Below, in pieces: positions 53,653-64,000 of a stretch of DNA of 64,000 nt. The stretch lies in contig OZ176050.1 in NCBI GenBank assembly GCA_964247055.1, positions 1,612,001 through 1,676,000 of the forward strand, read 5' to 3'. A program made the position numbers and the translations under genes. The notes under the pieces were generated by a model. It made no database searches. It was not told where the DNA came from and saw only the letters and a program-made list of their open reading frames with translations. This DNA comes from Paragordius varius (Eukaryota; Nematomorpha). Numbering within the stretch: position 1 is the first letter of the stretch; every line of letters begins with the position of its first letter.

Positions 53653-55476
53653 CATAAAAATATAGAGATAGTTTGACAAACTCTTTCATATCCGATTTTT
53701 ACAACGATACTTTATAAATTAATGTATAAAACTAGTCGTATCAATAAGTCGCAAAATATTCAAGTTAAACCTTGTTCTTAAAAATCGGATATTGGTCACC
53801 GGTGAATAAAATAATTTTTTATACATTGTAAGACTACATCAAAATATAGAGATAGTTTGACAAACTCTTTCATATCCGATTTTTACAACGATACTTTAAA
53901 AATTATGGTATTTAACCAGTCGCATCAATACTCAAGTTAAACTTTGTCCTTAAAAATCGTATATTGGTCACCGGTGAACAAAATTATTTTTTATATATTC
54001 TCTTAGCAAGACTACATCAAATTATAGAGATAGTTTGAAAGACTCTTTCATATCCGATTTTTACAACGATACTTTAAAAAATAATGTATAAAACTAGTCG
54101 TATCAATAAATCGCATCAATACTCAACTTAAACTTTGTCCTTAAAAATCGGATATTGGTCACCGGTGAACAAAATTATTTTTTATACATTCTCTTAGTAC
54201 AACTACATCAAAATATAGAGATAGTTTGGCAAACTCTTTCATATCCGATTTTTACAACGATACTTTAAATATTAATGCATAAAACTAGTCGCATCAATAT
54301 TCAAGTTAAACTTTGTCCTTAAAAATCGAATATTGGTCACCTGTGAACAAAATTATTTTTTATATATTCTCTTAGTAAGACTACATCAAAATATAGAGAT
54401 AGTTTGACAAACTCCTTCATATCCGATTTTTACAACGATACTTTAAAAATTAATGTGTTAAACTAGTCGCATCAATACTCGAGTTAAACTTTGTCCTTAA
54501 AAATCGGATATTGGTCACCGGTGAACAAAATTATTTTTTATACATTCTCTTAGTAAGACTACATCAAAATATAGAGATAGTTTGACAAACTCTTTCATAT
54601 CCGATTTTTACAACGATACTTTAAAAATTAATGTATTAAACTAGTCGCATCAATACTCAAGTTAAACTTTGTCCTTAAAAATCGGATATTGGTCACCGGT
54701 GAACAAAATTATTTTTTATACATTCTCTTAGCAAGACTACATCAAAATATAGAGATAGTTTGACAAACTCTTTCATATCCGATTTTTACAACGATACTTT
54801 AAAAATTAATGTATAAAACTAGTCGTATCAATAAATCGCATCAATACTCAAGTTAAACTTTGTCCTTAAAAATCGGATATTGGTCACCGGTGAACAAAAT
54901 TATTTTTTATACATTCTCTTAGCAAGACTACATCAAAATATAGAGATAGTTTGACAAACTCTTTCATATCCGATTTTTACAACGATAATTTATAAATTAG
55001 TCGTATCAATAAGTCGCATCAATACTCAAGTTAAACTTTGTCCTTAAAAATCTGATATTGGTCACCGGTGAACAAAATTATTTTTTATACATTCTCTTAG
55101 TAGGACTACATCAAAATATAGAGATAGTTTGACAAACTCTTTCATATCCGATTTTTACAACGATACTTTAAAAATTAATCTATAAAACTAGTCGCATCAA
55201 TACTCAAATTAAACTTTGTCCTTAAAAATCGATATTGGTCACCGGTGAACAAAATTATTTTTTATATATTCTCTTAGCAAGACTACATCAAAATATAGAG
55301 ATAGTTTGACAAACTCTTTCATATCCGATTTTTACAACGATACTTTAAAAATTAATGTATAAAACTAGTCGTATCAATAAATCGCATCAATACTCAAGTT
55401 AAACTTTGTCCTTAAAAATCGGATATTGGTCACCGGTGAACAAAATTATTTTTTATACATTCTCTTAGAAAGACTA
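53653..55476 (+). repeat. Entrance to the hexamer HOR zone (includes a seven-monomer form)
   Basis: After the repeat of 50.0-51.1 kb the hexamer order starts: a GGCAAAC/AATATTAATGCATA monomer, a CTCCTTCATATCC/CTCGAG monomer, a GTATTAAAC monomer, an extra 191-bp monomer near 54.74 kb, a monomer with the ATAATTTATAAATTAGTCG deletion, a TAATCTATA monomer lacking one base at AATCGATATTGG, and a 191-bp monomer. The next unit lacks the extra 191-bp monomer. Confidence 0.86.
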
Positions 55477-56556
55477 TATCAAAATATAGAGATAGTTTGG
55501 CAAACTCTTTCATATCCGATTTTTACAACGATACTTTAAATATTAATGCATAAAACTAGTCGCATCAATATTCAAGTTAAACTTTGTCCTTAAAAATCGA
55601 ATATTGGTCACCGGTGAACAAAATTATTTTTTATATATTCTCTTAGTAAGACTACATCAAAATATAGAGATAGTTTGACAAACTCCTTCATATCCGATTT
55701 TTACAACGATACTTTAAAAATTAATGTGTTAAACTAGTCGCATCAATACTCGAGTTAAACTTTGTCCTTAAAAATCGGATATTGGTCACCGGTGAACAAA
55801 ATTATTTTTTATACATTCTCTTAGTAAGACTACATCAAAATATAGAGATAGTTTGACAAACTCTTTCATATCCGATTTTTACAACGATACTTTAAAAATT
55901 AATGTATTAAACTAGTCGCATCAATACTCAAGTTAAACTTTGTCCTTAAAAATCGGATATTGGTCACCGGTGAACAAAATTATTTTTTATACATTCTCTT
56001 AGCAAGACTACATCAAAATATAGAGATAGTTTGACAAACTCTTTCATATCCGATTTTTACAACGATAATTTATAAATTAGTCGTATCAATAAGTCGCATC
56101 AATACTCAAGTTAAACTTTGTCCTTAAAAATCTGATATTGGTCACCGGTGAACAAAATTATTTTTTATACATTCTCTTAGTAGGACTACATCAAAATATA
56201 GAGATAGTTTGACAAACTCTTTCATATCCGATTTTTACAACGATACTTTAAAAATTAATCTATAAAACTAGTCGCATCAATACTCAAATTAAACTTTGTC
56301 CTTAAAAATCGATATTGGTCACCGGTGAACAAAATTATTTTTTATATATTCTCTTAGCAAGACTACATCAAAATATAGAGATAGTTTGACAAACTCTTTC
56401 ATATCCGATTTTTACAACGATACTTTAAAAATTAATGTATAAAACTAGTCGTATCAATAAATCGCATCAATACTCAAGTTAAACTTTGTCCTTAAAAATC
56501 GGATATTGGTCACCGGTGAACAAAATTATTTTTTATACATTCTCTTAGAAAGACTA
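55477..56556 (+). repeat. 1,080-bp hexamer HOR, first copy
   Basis: Six monomers of 178, 178, 178, 178, 177 and 191 bp, bounded by the rare CTTAGAAAGACTATATC junction (AGAAAG at 55467 and 56547). The fourth monomer has lost 13 bp spanning the central ACTAGT yet keeps the 13-bp duplication, so its length is again 178. The fifth lacks one G in the right arm. Confidence 0.94.
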
Positions 56557-58183
56557 TATCAAAATATAGAGATAGTTTGACAAACTCTTTCATATCCGAT
56601 TTTTACAACGATACTTTAAAAATTAATGTATTAAACTAGTCGCATCAATACTCAAGTTAAACTTTGTCCTTAAAAATCGGATATTGGTCACCGGTGAACA
56701 AAATTATTTTTTATACATTCTCTTAGTAAGACTACATCAAAATATAGAGATAGTTTGACAAACTCTTTCATATCCGATTTTTACAACGATAATTTATAAA
56801 TTAGTCGTATCAATAAGTCGCATCAATACTCAAGTTAAACTTTGTCCTTAAAAATCGGATATTGGTCACCGGTGAACAAAATTATTTTTTATACATTCTC
56901 TTAGTACAACTACATCAAAATATAGAGATAGTTTGGCAAACTCTTTCATATCCGATTTTTACAACGATACTTTAAATATTAATGCATAAAACTAGTCGCA
57001 TCAATATTCAAGTTAAACTTTGTCCTTAAAAATCGAATATTGGTCACCGGTGAACAAAATTATTTTTTATATATTCTCTTAGTAAGACTACATCAAAATA
57101 TAGAGATAGTTTGACAAACTCCTTCATATCCGATTTTTACAACGATACTTTAAAAATTAATGTGTTAAACTAGTCGCATCAATACTCGAGTTAAACTTTG
57201 TCCTTAAAAATCGGATATTGGTCACCGGTGAACAAAATTATTTTTTATACATTCTCTTAGTAAGACTACATCAAAATATAGAGATAGTTTGACAAACTCT
57301 TTCATATCCGATTTTTACAACGATACTTTAAAAATTAATGTATTAAACTAGTCGCATCAATACTCAAGTTAAACTTTGTCCTTAAAAATCGGATATTGGT
57401 CACCGGTGAACAAAATTATTTTTTATACATTCTCTTAGCAAGACTACATCAAAATATAGAGATAGTTTGACAAACTCTTTCATATCCGATTTTTACAACG
57501 ATACTTTAAAAATTAATGTATAAAACTAGTCGTATCAATAAATCGCATCAATACTCAAGTTAAACTTTGTCCTTAAAAATCGGATATTGGTCACCGGTGA
57601 ACAAAATTATTTTTTATACATTCTCTTAGCAAGACTACATCAAAATATAGAGATAGTTTGACAAACTCTTTCATATCCGATTTTTACAACGATAATTTAT
57701 AAATTAGTCGTATCAATAAGTCGCATCAATACTCAAGTTAAACTTTGTCCTTAAAAATCTGATATTGGTCACCGGTGAACAAAATTATTTTTTATACATT
57801 CTCTTAGTAGGACTACATCAAAATATAGAGATAGTTTGACAAACTCTTTCATATCCGATTTTTACAACGATACTTTAAAAATTAATCTATAAAACTAGTC
57901 GCATCAATACTCAAATTAAACTTTGTCCTTAAAAATCGATATTGGTCACCGGTGAACAAAATTATTTTTTATATATTCTCTTAGCAAGACTACATCAAAA
58001 TATAGAGATAGTTTGACAAACTCTTTCATATCCGATTTTTACAACGATACTTTAAAAATTAATGTATAAAACTAGTCGTATCAATAAATCGCATCAATAC
58101 TCAAGTTAAACTTTGTCCTTAAAAATCGGATATTGGTCACCGGTGAACAAAATTATTTTTTATACATTCTCTTAGAAAGACTA
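56557..58183 (+). repeat. 1,627-bp nine-monomer derivative of the hexamer
   Basis: Lengths 178 x5, 191, 178, 177 and 191 add to 1,627, the measured distance between AGAAAG at 56547 and 58174. The first two monomers correspond to the third and fourth of the hexamer, after which the unit restarts with a GTACAAC junction like that at 54,197. This is the expected product of crossing over between out-of-phase hexamers. Confidence 0.9.
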
Positions 58184-59263
58184 TATCAAAATATAGAGAT
58201 AGTTTGGCAAACTCTTTCATATCCGATTTTTACAACGATACTTTAAATATTAATGCATAAAACTAGTCGCATCAATATTCAAGTTAAACTTTGTCCTTAA
58301 AAATCGAATATTGGTCACCGGTGAACAAAATTATTTTTTATATATTCTCTTAGTAAGACTACATCAAAATATAGAGATAGTTTGACAAACTCCTTCATAT
58401 CCGATTTTTACAACGATACTTTAAAAATTAATGTGTTAAACTAGTCGCATCAATACTCGAGTTAAACTTTGTCCTTAAAAATCGGATATTGGTCACCGGT
58501 GAACAAAATTATTTTTTATACATTCTCTTAGTAAGACTACATCAAAATATAGAGATAGTTTGACAAACTCTTTCATATCCGATTTTTACAACGATACTTT
58601 AAAAATTAATGTATTAAACTAGTCGCATCAATACTCAAGTTAAACTTTGTCCTTAAAAATCGGATATTGGTCACCGGTGAACAAAATTATTTTTTATACA
58701 TTCTCTTAGCAAGACTACATCAAAATATAGAGATAGTTTGACAAACTCTTTCATATCCGATTTTTACAACGATAATTTATAAATTAGTCGTATCAATAAG
58801 TCGCATCAATACTCAAGTTAAACTTTGTCCTTAAAAATCTGATATTGGTCACCGGTGAACAAAATTATTTTTTATACATTCTCTTAGTAGGACTACATCA
58901 AAATATAGAGATAGTTTGACAAACTCTTTCATATCCGATTTTTACAACGATACTTTAAAAATTAATCTATAAAACTAGTCGCATCAATACTCAAATTAAA
59001 CTTTGTCCTTAAAAATCGATATTGGTCACCGGTGAACAAAATTATTTTTTATATATTCTCTTAGCAAGACTACATCAAAATATAGAGATAGTTTGACAAA
59101 CTCTTTCATATCCGATTTTTACAACGATACTTTAAAAATTAATGTATAAAACTAGTCGTATCAATAAATCGCATCAATACTCAAGTTAAACTTTGTCCTT
59201 AAAAATCGGATATTGGTCACCGGTGAACAAAATTATTTTTTATACATTCTCTTAGAAAGACTA
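58184..59263 (+). repeat. 1,080-bp hexamer HOR, second copy
   Basis: Repeats 55477-56556 with the same monomer order and boundary tags (AGAAAG at 58174 and 59254). Confidence 0.94.
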
Positions 59264-59987
59264 TATCAAAATATAGAGATAGTTTGACAAACTCTTTCAT
59301 ATCCGATTTTTACAACGATACTTTAAAAATTAATGTATTAAACTAGTCGCATCAATACTCAAGTTAAACTTTGTCCTTAAAAATCGGATATTGGTCACCG
59401 GTGAACAAAATTATTTTTTATACATTCTCTTAGCAAGACTACATCAAAATATAGAGATAGTTTGACAAACTCTTTCATATCCGATTTTTACAACGATAAT
59501 TTATAAATTAGTCGTATCAATAAGTCGCATCAATACTCAAGTTAAACTTTGTCCTTAAAAATCTGATATTGGTCACCGGTGAACAAAATTATTTTTTATA
59601 CATTCTCTTAGTAGGACTACATCAAAATATAGAGATAGTTTGACAAACTCTTTCATATCCGATTTTTACAACGATACTTTAAAAATTAATCTATAAAACT
59701 AGTCGCATCAATACTCAAATTAAACTTTGTCCTTAAAAATCGATATTGGTCACCGGTGAACAAAATTATTTTTTATATATTCTCTTAGCAAGACTACATC
59801 AAAATATAGAGATAGTTTGACAAACTCTTTCATATCCGATTTTTACAACGATACTTTAAAAATTAATGTATAAAACTAGTCGTATCAATAAATCGCATCA
59901 ATACTCAAGTTAAACTTTGTCCTTAAAAATCGGATATTGGTCACCGGTGAACAAAATTATTTTTTATACATTCTCTTAGAAAGACTA
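59264..59987 (+). repeat. 724-bp tetramer, deletion form of the hexamer
   Basis: AGAAAG at 59254 and 59978 are 724 bp apart, equal to 178+178+177+191. The GGCAAAC and CTCCTTC monomers are missing and the unit starts directly with the GTATTAAAC monomer. It is the hexamer minus exactly two monomers (356 bp). Confidence 0.93.
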
Positions 59988-61067
59988 TATCAAAATATAG
60001 AGATAGTTTGGCAAACTCTTTCATATCCGATTTTTACAACGATACTTTAAATATTAATGCATAAAACTAGTCGCATCAATATTCAAGTTAAACTTTGTCC
60101 TTAAAAATCGAATATTGGTCACCGGTGAACAAAATTATTTTTTATATATTCTCTTAGTAAGACTACATCAAAATATAGAGATAGTTTGACAAACTCCTTC
60201 ATATCCGATTTTTACAACGATACTTTAAAAATTAATGTGTTAAACTAGTCGCATCAATACTCGAGTTAAACTTTGTCCTTAAAAATCGGATATTGGTCAC
60301 CGGTGAACAAAATTATTTTTTATACATTCTCTTAGTAAGACTACATCAAAATATAGAGATAGTTTGACAAACTCTTTCATATCCGATTTTTACAACGATA
60401 CTTTAAAAATTAATGTATTAAACTAGTCGCATCAATACTCAAGTTAAACTTTGTCCTTAAAAATCGGATATTGGTCACCGGTGAACAAAATTATTTTTTA
60501 TACATTCTCTTAGCAAGACTACATCAAAATATAGAGATAGTTTGACAAACTCTTTCATATCCGATTTTTACAACGATAATTTATAAATTAGTCGTATCAA
60601 TAAGTCGCATCAATACTCAAGTTAAACTTTGTCCTTAAAAATCTGATATTGGTCACCGGTGAACAAAATTATTTTTTATACATTCTCTTAGTAGGACTAC
60701 ATCAAAATATAGAGATAGTTTGACAAACTCTTTCATATCCGATTTTTACAACGATACTTTAAAAATTAATCTATAAAACTAGTCGCATCAATACTCAAAT
60801 TAAACTTTGTCCTTAAAAATCGATATTGGTCACCGGTGAACAAAATTATTTTTTATATATTCTCTTAGCAAGACTACATCAAAATATAGAGATAGTTTGA
60901 CAAACTCTTTCATATCCGATTTTTACAACGATACTTTAAAAATTAATGTATAAAACTAGTCGTATCAATAAATCGCATCAATACTCAAGTTAAACTTTGT
61001 CCTTAAAAATCGGATATTGGTCACCGGTGAACAAAATTATTTTTTATACATTCTCTTAGAAAGACTA
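59988..61067 (+). repeat. 1,080-bp hexamer HOR, third copy
   Basis: Third complete hexamer (AGAAAG at 59978 and 61058). After it the order breaks into the more diverged right-hand zone. Confidence 0.94.
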
Positions 61068-64000
61068 TATCAAAATATAGAGATAGTTTGACAAACTCTT
61101 TCATATCCGATTTTTACAACGATACTTTTAAAATTAATGTATAAAACTAGTCGCATCAATACTCAAGTTAAACTTTGTCCTTAAAAATCGATATTGGTCA
61201 CCGGTGAACAAAACTACTATTTTTTATACATTTTCTTAGTAAGGCTACATCAAAATATAAGATAGTTTGACAAACTATTTCATATCCGATTTTTACAACG
61301 ACACATCAGAAATTAATGTATAAAACTAATCGCATCAATACTCAAGTTAAACTTTGTCCTTAAAAATCGGATATTGGTCACCGGTGAACAAAATTATTTT
61401 TTATACATTCTCTTAGTAAGACTACATCAAAATATAGAGATAGTTTGACAAACTCTTTCATATCCGATTTTTACAACGATACTTTAAAAATTAATGTATA
61501 AAACTAGTCTTATCAATAAATCGCATCAATACTCAAGTTAAACTTTGTCCTTAAAAATCGGATATTGGTCACCGGTGAACAAAATTATTTTTTATACATT
61601 CTCTTAGTAGGACTACATCAAAATATAGAGATAGTTTGGCAAACTCTTTCATATCCGATTTTTACAACGATACTTTATAAATTAATGTATAAAACTAGTT
61701 GCATCAACACTCAAGTTAAACTTTGTCCTTAAAATTCGAATATTGGTCACCGGTGAACAAAATTATTTTTTATACATTCTCTTAGTAAGACTACATCAAA
61801 ATATAGAGATAGTTTGACAAACTCTTTCATATCCGATTTTTACAACGATACTTTAAAAATTAATGTGTTAAACTAGTCGTATCAATAAATCGCATCAATA
61901 CTCAAGTTAAACTTTGTCCTTAAAAATCGGATATTGGTCACCGGTGAACAAAATTATTTTTTATACATTCTCTTAGTAGGACTACATCAAAATATAGAGA
62001 TAGTTTGACAAACTCTTTCATATCCGATTTTTCAACGATACTTTAAAAATTAATCTATAAAACTAGTCGCATCAATACTCAAATTAAACTTTGTCCTTAA
62101 AAATCGATATTGGTCACCGGTGAACAAAATTATTTTTTATATATTCTCTTAGCAAGACTACATCAAAATATAGAGATAGTTTGACAAACTCTTTCATATC
62201 CGATTTTTACAACGATACTTTTAAAATTAATGTATAAAACTAGTCGCATCAATACTCAAGTTAAACTTTGTCCTTAAAAATCGATATTGGTCACCGGTGA
62301 ACAAAACTACTATTTTTTATACATTTTCTTAGTAAGGCTACATCAAAATATAGAGATAGTTTGACAAACTATTTCATATCCGATTTTTACAACGACACAT
62401 CAGAAATTAATGTATAAAACTAATCGCATCAATACTCAAGTTAAACTTTGTCCTTAAAAATCGGATATTGGTCACCGGTGAACAAAATTATTTTTTATAC
62501 ATTCTCTTTGTAGGACTACATCAAAATATAGAGATAGTTTGGCAAACTCTTTCATATCCGATTTTTACAACGATACTTTTAAAATTAATGTATAAAACTA
62601 GTCGCATCAATACTCAAGTTAAACTTTGTCCTTAAAAATCGATATTGGTCACCGGTGAACAAAACTACTATTTTTTATACATTTTCTTAGTAAGGCTACA
62701 TCAAAATATAGAGATAGTTTGACAAACTATTTCATATCCGATTTTTACAACGACACATCAGAAATTAATGTATAAAACTAATCGCATCAATACTCAAGTT
62801 AAACTTTGTCCTTAAAAATCGGATATTGGTCACCGGTGAACAAAATTATTTTTTATACATTCTCTTAGTAGGACTACATCAAAATATAGAGATAGTTTGG
62901 CAAACTCTTTCATATCCGATTTTTACAACGATACTTTATAAATTAATGTATAAAACTAGTCGTATCAATAAGTCGCATCAATACTCAAGTTAAACTTTGT
63001 TTTTGAAAATCGGATATTGTTCACCGGTGAACAAAATTATTTTTTATACATTCTCTTAGTAAGACTACATCAAAATATAGAGATAGTTTGACAAACTCTT
63101 TCATATCCGATTTTTACAACGATACTTTAAAAATTAATGTGTTAAACTAGTCGCATCAATACTCAAGTTAAACTTTGTCCTTAAAAATCGAATATTGGTC
63201 ACCGGTGAACAAAATTATTTTTTATACATTCTCTTAGTAAGACTACATCAAAATATAGAGATAGTTTGACAAACTCTTTCATATCCGATTTTTACAACGA
63301 TACTTTAAAAATTAATGTGTTAAACTAGTCGCATCAATATTTAAATTAAACTTTGTCCTTAAAAATCGACATTGGTCACCGGTGAACAAAATTATTTTTT
63401 ATATATTCTCTTAGTAGGACTACATCAAAATATAGAGATAGTTTGGCAAACTCTTTCATATCCGATTTTTACAACGATACTTTATAAATTAATGTATAAA
63501 ACTAGTCGTATAAATAAGTCGCATCAATACTCAAGTTAAACTTTGTCCTTAAAAATCGGATATTGGTCACCGGTGAACAAAATTATTTTTTATACATTCT
63601 CTTGGCAAGACTACATCAAAATATAGAGATAGTTTGACAAACTCTTTCATATCCGATTTTTACAACGATACTTTATAAATTAATGTATTAAACTAGTCGC
63701 ATCAATACTCAAATTAAACTTTGTCCTTAAAAATCGATATTGGTCACCGGTGAACAAAATTATTTTTTATATATTCTCTTAGTAGGACTACATCAAAATA
63801 TAGAGATAGTTTGGCAAACTCTTTCAGAACCGATTTTTACAACGATACTTTATAAATTAATGTATTAAACTAGTCGCATCAATACTCAAATTAAACTTTG
63901 TCCTTAAAAATCGATATTGGTAACCGGTGAACAAAATTATTTTTTATACATTCTCTTAGTAAGACTACATCAAAATATGGAAATAGTTTGACAAACTCTT
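61068..64000 (+). repeat. Diverged right-hand zone with a 358-bp dimer
   Basis: A distinctive monomer with GGTGAACAAAACTACTATTT and a following one with ACAACGACACATCAG occur around 61213/61300, 62306/62394 and 62664/62752. The last two are 358 bp apart and form a dimer (178 plus 180 bp). The zone also has TTTTGAAAATCGG near 63,002, ATCGACATTGG near 63,366 and TTTCAGAACCG near 63,824. The window ends 33 bp into a monomer that starts at 63968. Confidence 0.87.
62341..62698 (+). repeat. 358-bp dimer unit
   Basis: Two monomers starting at 62341 (178 bp, with GACACATCAG) and 62519 (180 bp, with the extra bases of AAAACTACTATTT); the next unit begins at 62699. GACACATCAG changes the A/T-rich stretch after the left arm at several positions at once, so it looks like a patch of older divergence. 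Confidence 0.88.

Larger units (their letters stand above)
1..64000 (+). repeat. Satellite DNA array, 178-bp monomer, head to tail
   Basis: The same AT-rich unit recurs without a break from the first base to the last, always in one orientation, about 355 times. Starts, taken at CATCAAAAT, are typically 178, 191 or 195 bp apart. The 178-bp consensus has 49 G+C (27.5%). No unique sequence, transposon, microsatellite tract or strand switch was seen on reading through. 178 is not a multiple of three and stops are frequent in every frame, so open frames in the window are chance. The period is close to one nucleosome plus linker and monomers form higher-order repeats, which is typical of centromeric or pericentromeric satellites (known for such arrays; inferred here). 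Both window edges lie inside the array, so its true length is unknown. The repeat family and host are not recognised. Confidence 0.98.

Noticed and set aside
1-64000. Open reading frames in several frames
   Set aside because: They recur with the repeat, are short, contain low-complexity AT-rich codons, and the 178-bp period shifts frame every unit. No ribosome-binding context, domain or codon bias is visible.
1-64000. CRISPR-like regular repetition
   Set aside because: A CRISPR array has short repeats separated by unique spacers. Here the entire unit repeats with no unique spacers, and there are no cas genes.
1-64000. Identity with the Arabidopsis 178-bp centromere repeat
   Set aside because: Only the length agrees. 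The sequence as I remember it does not match, and I could not run a database search.
1-64000. Telomere repeats, rRNA or tRNA genes, LTR elements or other mobile elements
   Set aside because: No TTAGGG/TTTAGGG runs, no conserved RNA-gene boxes in context, and no non-satellite stretch long enough to hold an element were seen.

Overview
The whole 64 kb window is one uninterrupted, head-to-tail satellite DNA array from a eukaryotic genome. I find no protein gene, RNA gene, transposon or unique sequence. The basic monomer is 178 bp, about 72% A+T (49 G+C in the consensus), and is repeated roughly 355 times, always on the same strand. Common length variants are 191 bp (a 13-bp internal duplication) and 195 bp (that duplication plus a 4-bp one). 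The window starts and ends inside the array. The host species cannot be named from the sequence. A plant or an invertebrate is plausible, and I do not recognise the family.

The monomer is strongly organised. A 14-bp perfect inverted repeat (arms 65 bp apart) is centred almost exactly on ACTAGT and is flanked by two compact dyads, AGTTTG-N-CAAACT on the left and the palindrome TCACCGGTGA on the right. The rest is an A/T-rich spacer. A near-nucleosomal period together with dyad symmetry resembles centromeric satellites, so a centromere or pericentromere is the leading but unproven interpretation.

The array is a mosaic of higher-order repeats (HORs), each recognised by private variants recurring at fixed offsets. 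Left zone, 1-12.9 kb: an 18-monomer HOR of 3,280 bp in three copies, the second carrying five extra monomers, then a recent 711-bp-period duplication. 12.9-15.6 kb: a 1,347-bp HOR in two copies containing a truncated monomer. 15.6-21.3 kb: short-range duplications. 21.3-26.9 kb: a 2,853-bp HOR in two copies with a nested 725-bp tetramer. 27-44 kb: repeated modules, including a 1,604-bp nonamer at 39.2-44.0 kb. 44.0-45.1 kb: a 560-bp trimer. Longer-range duplications link 19-21 kb with 36-38 kb (17,341 bp apart) and 34.3-36.4 kb with 44.8-46.8 kb (about 10.4 kb apart). 46.9-53.6 kb is irregular. 53.6-61.1 kb is built from a 1,080-bp hexamer and its shorter and longer derivatives. 61.1-64 kb is more diverged, with a 358-bp dimer.

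Nothing here encodes a conventional product. What can be read is the internal symmetry of the monomer and the record of unequal exchange and conversion that built the array.
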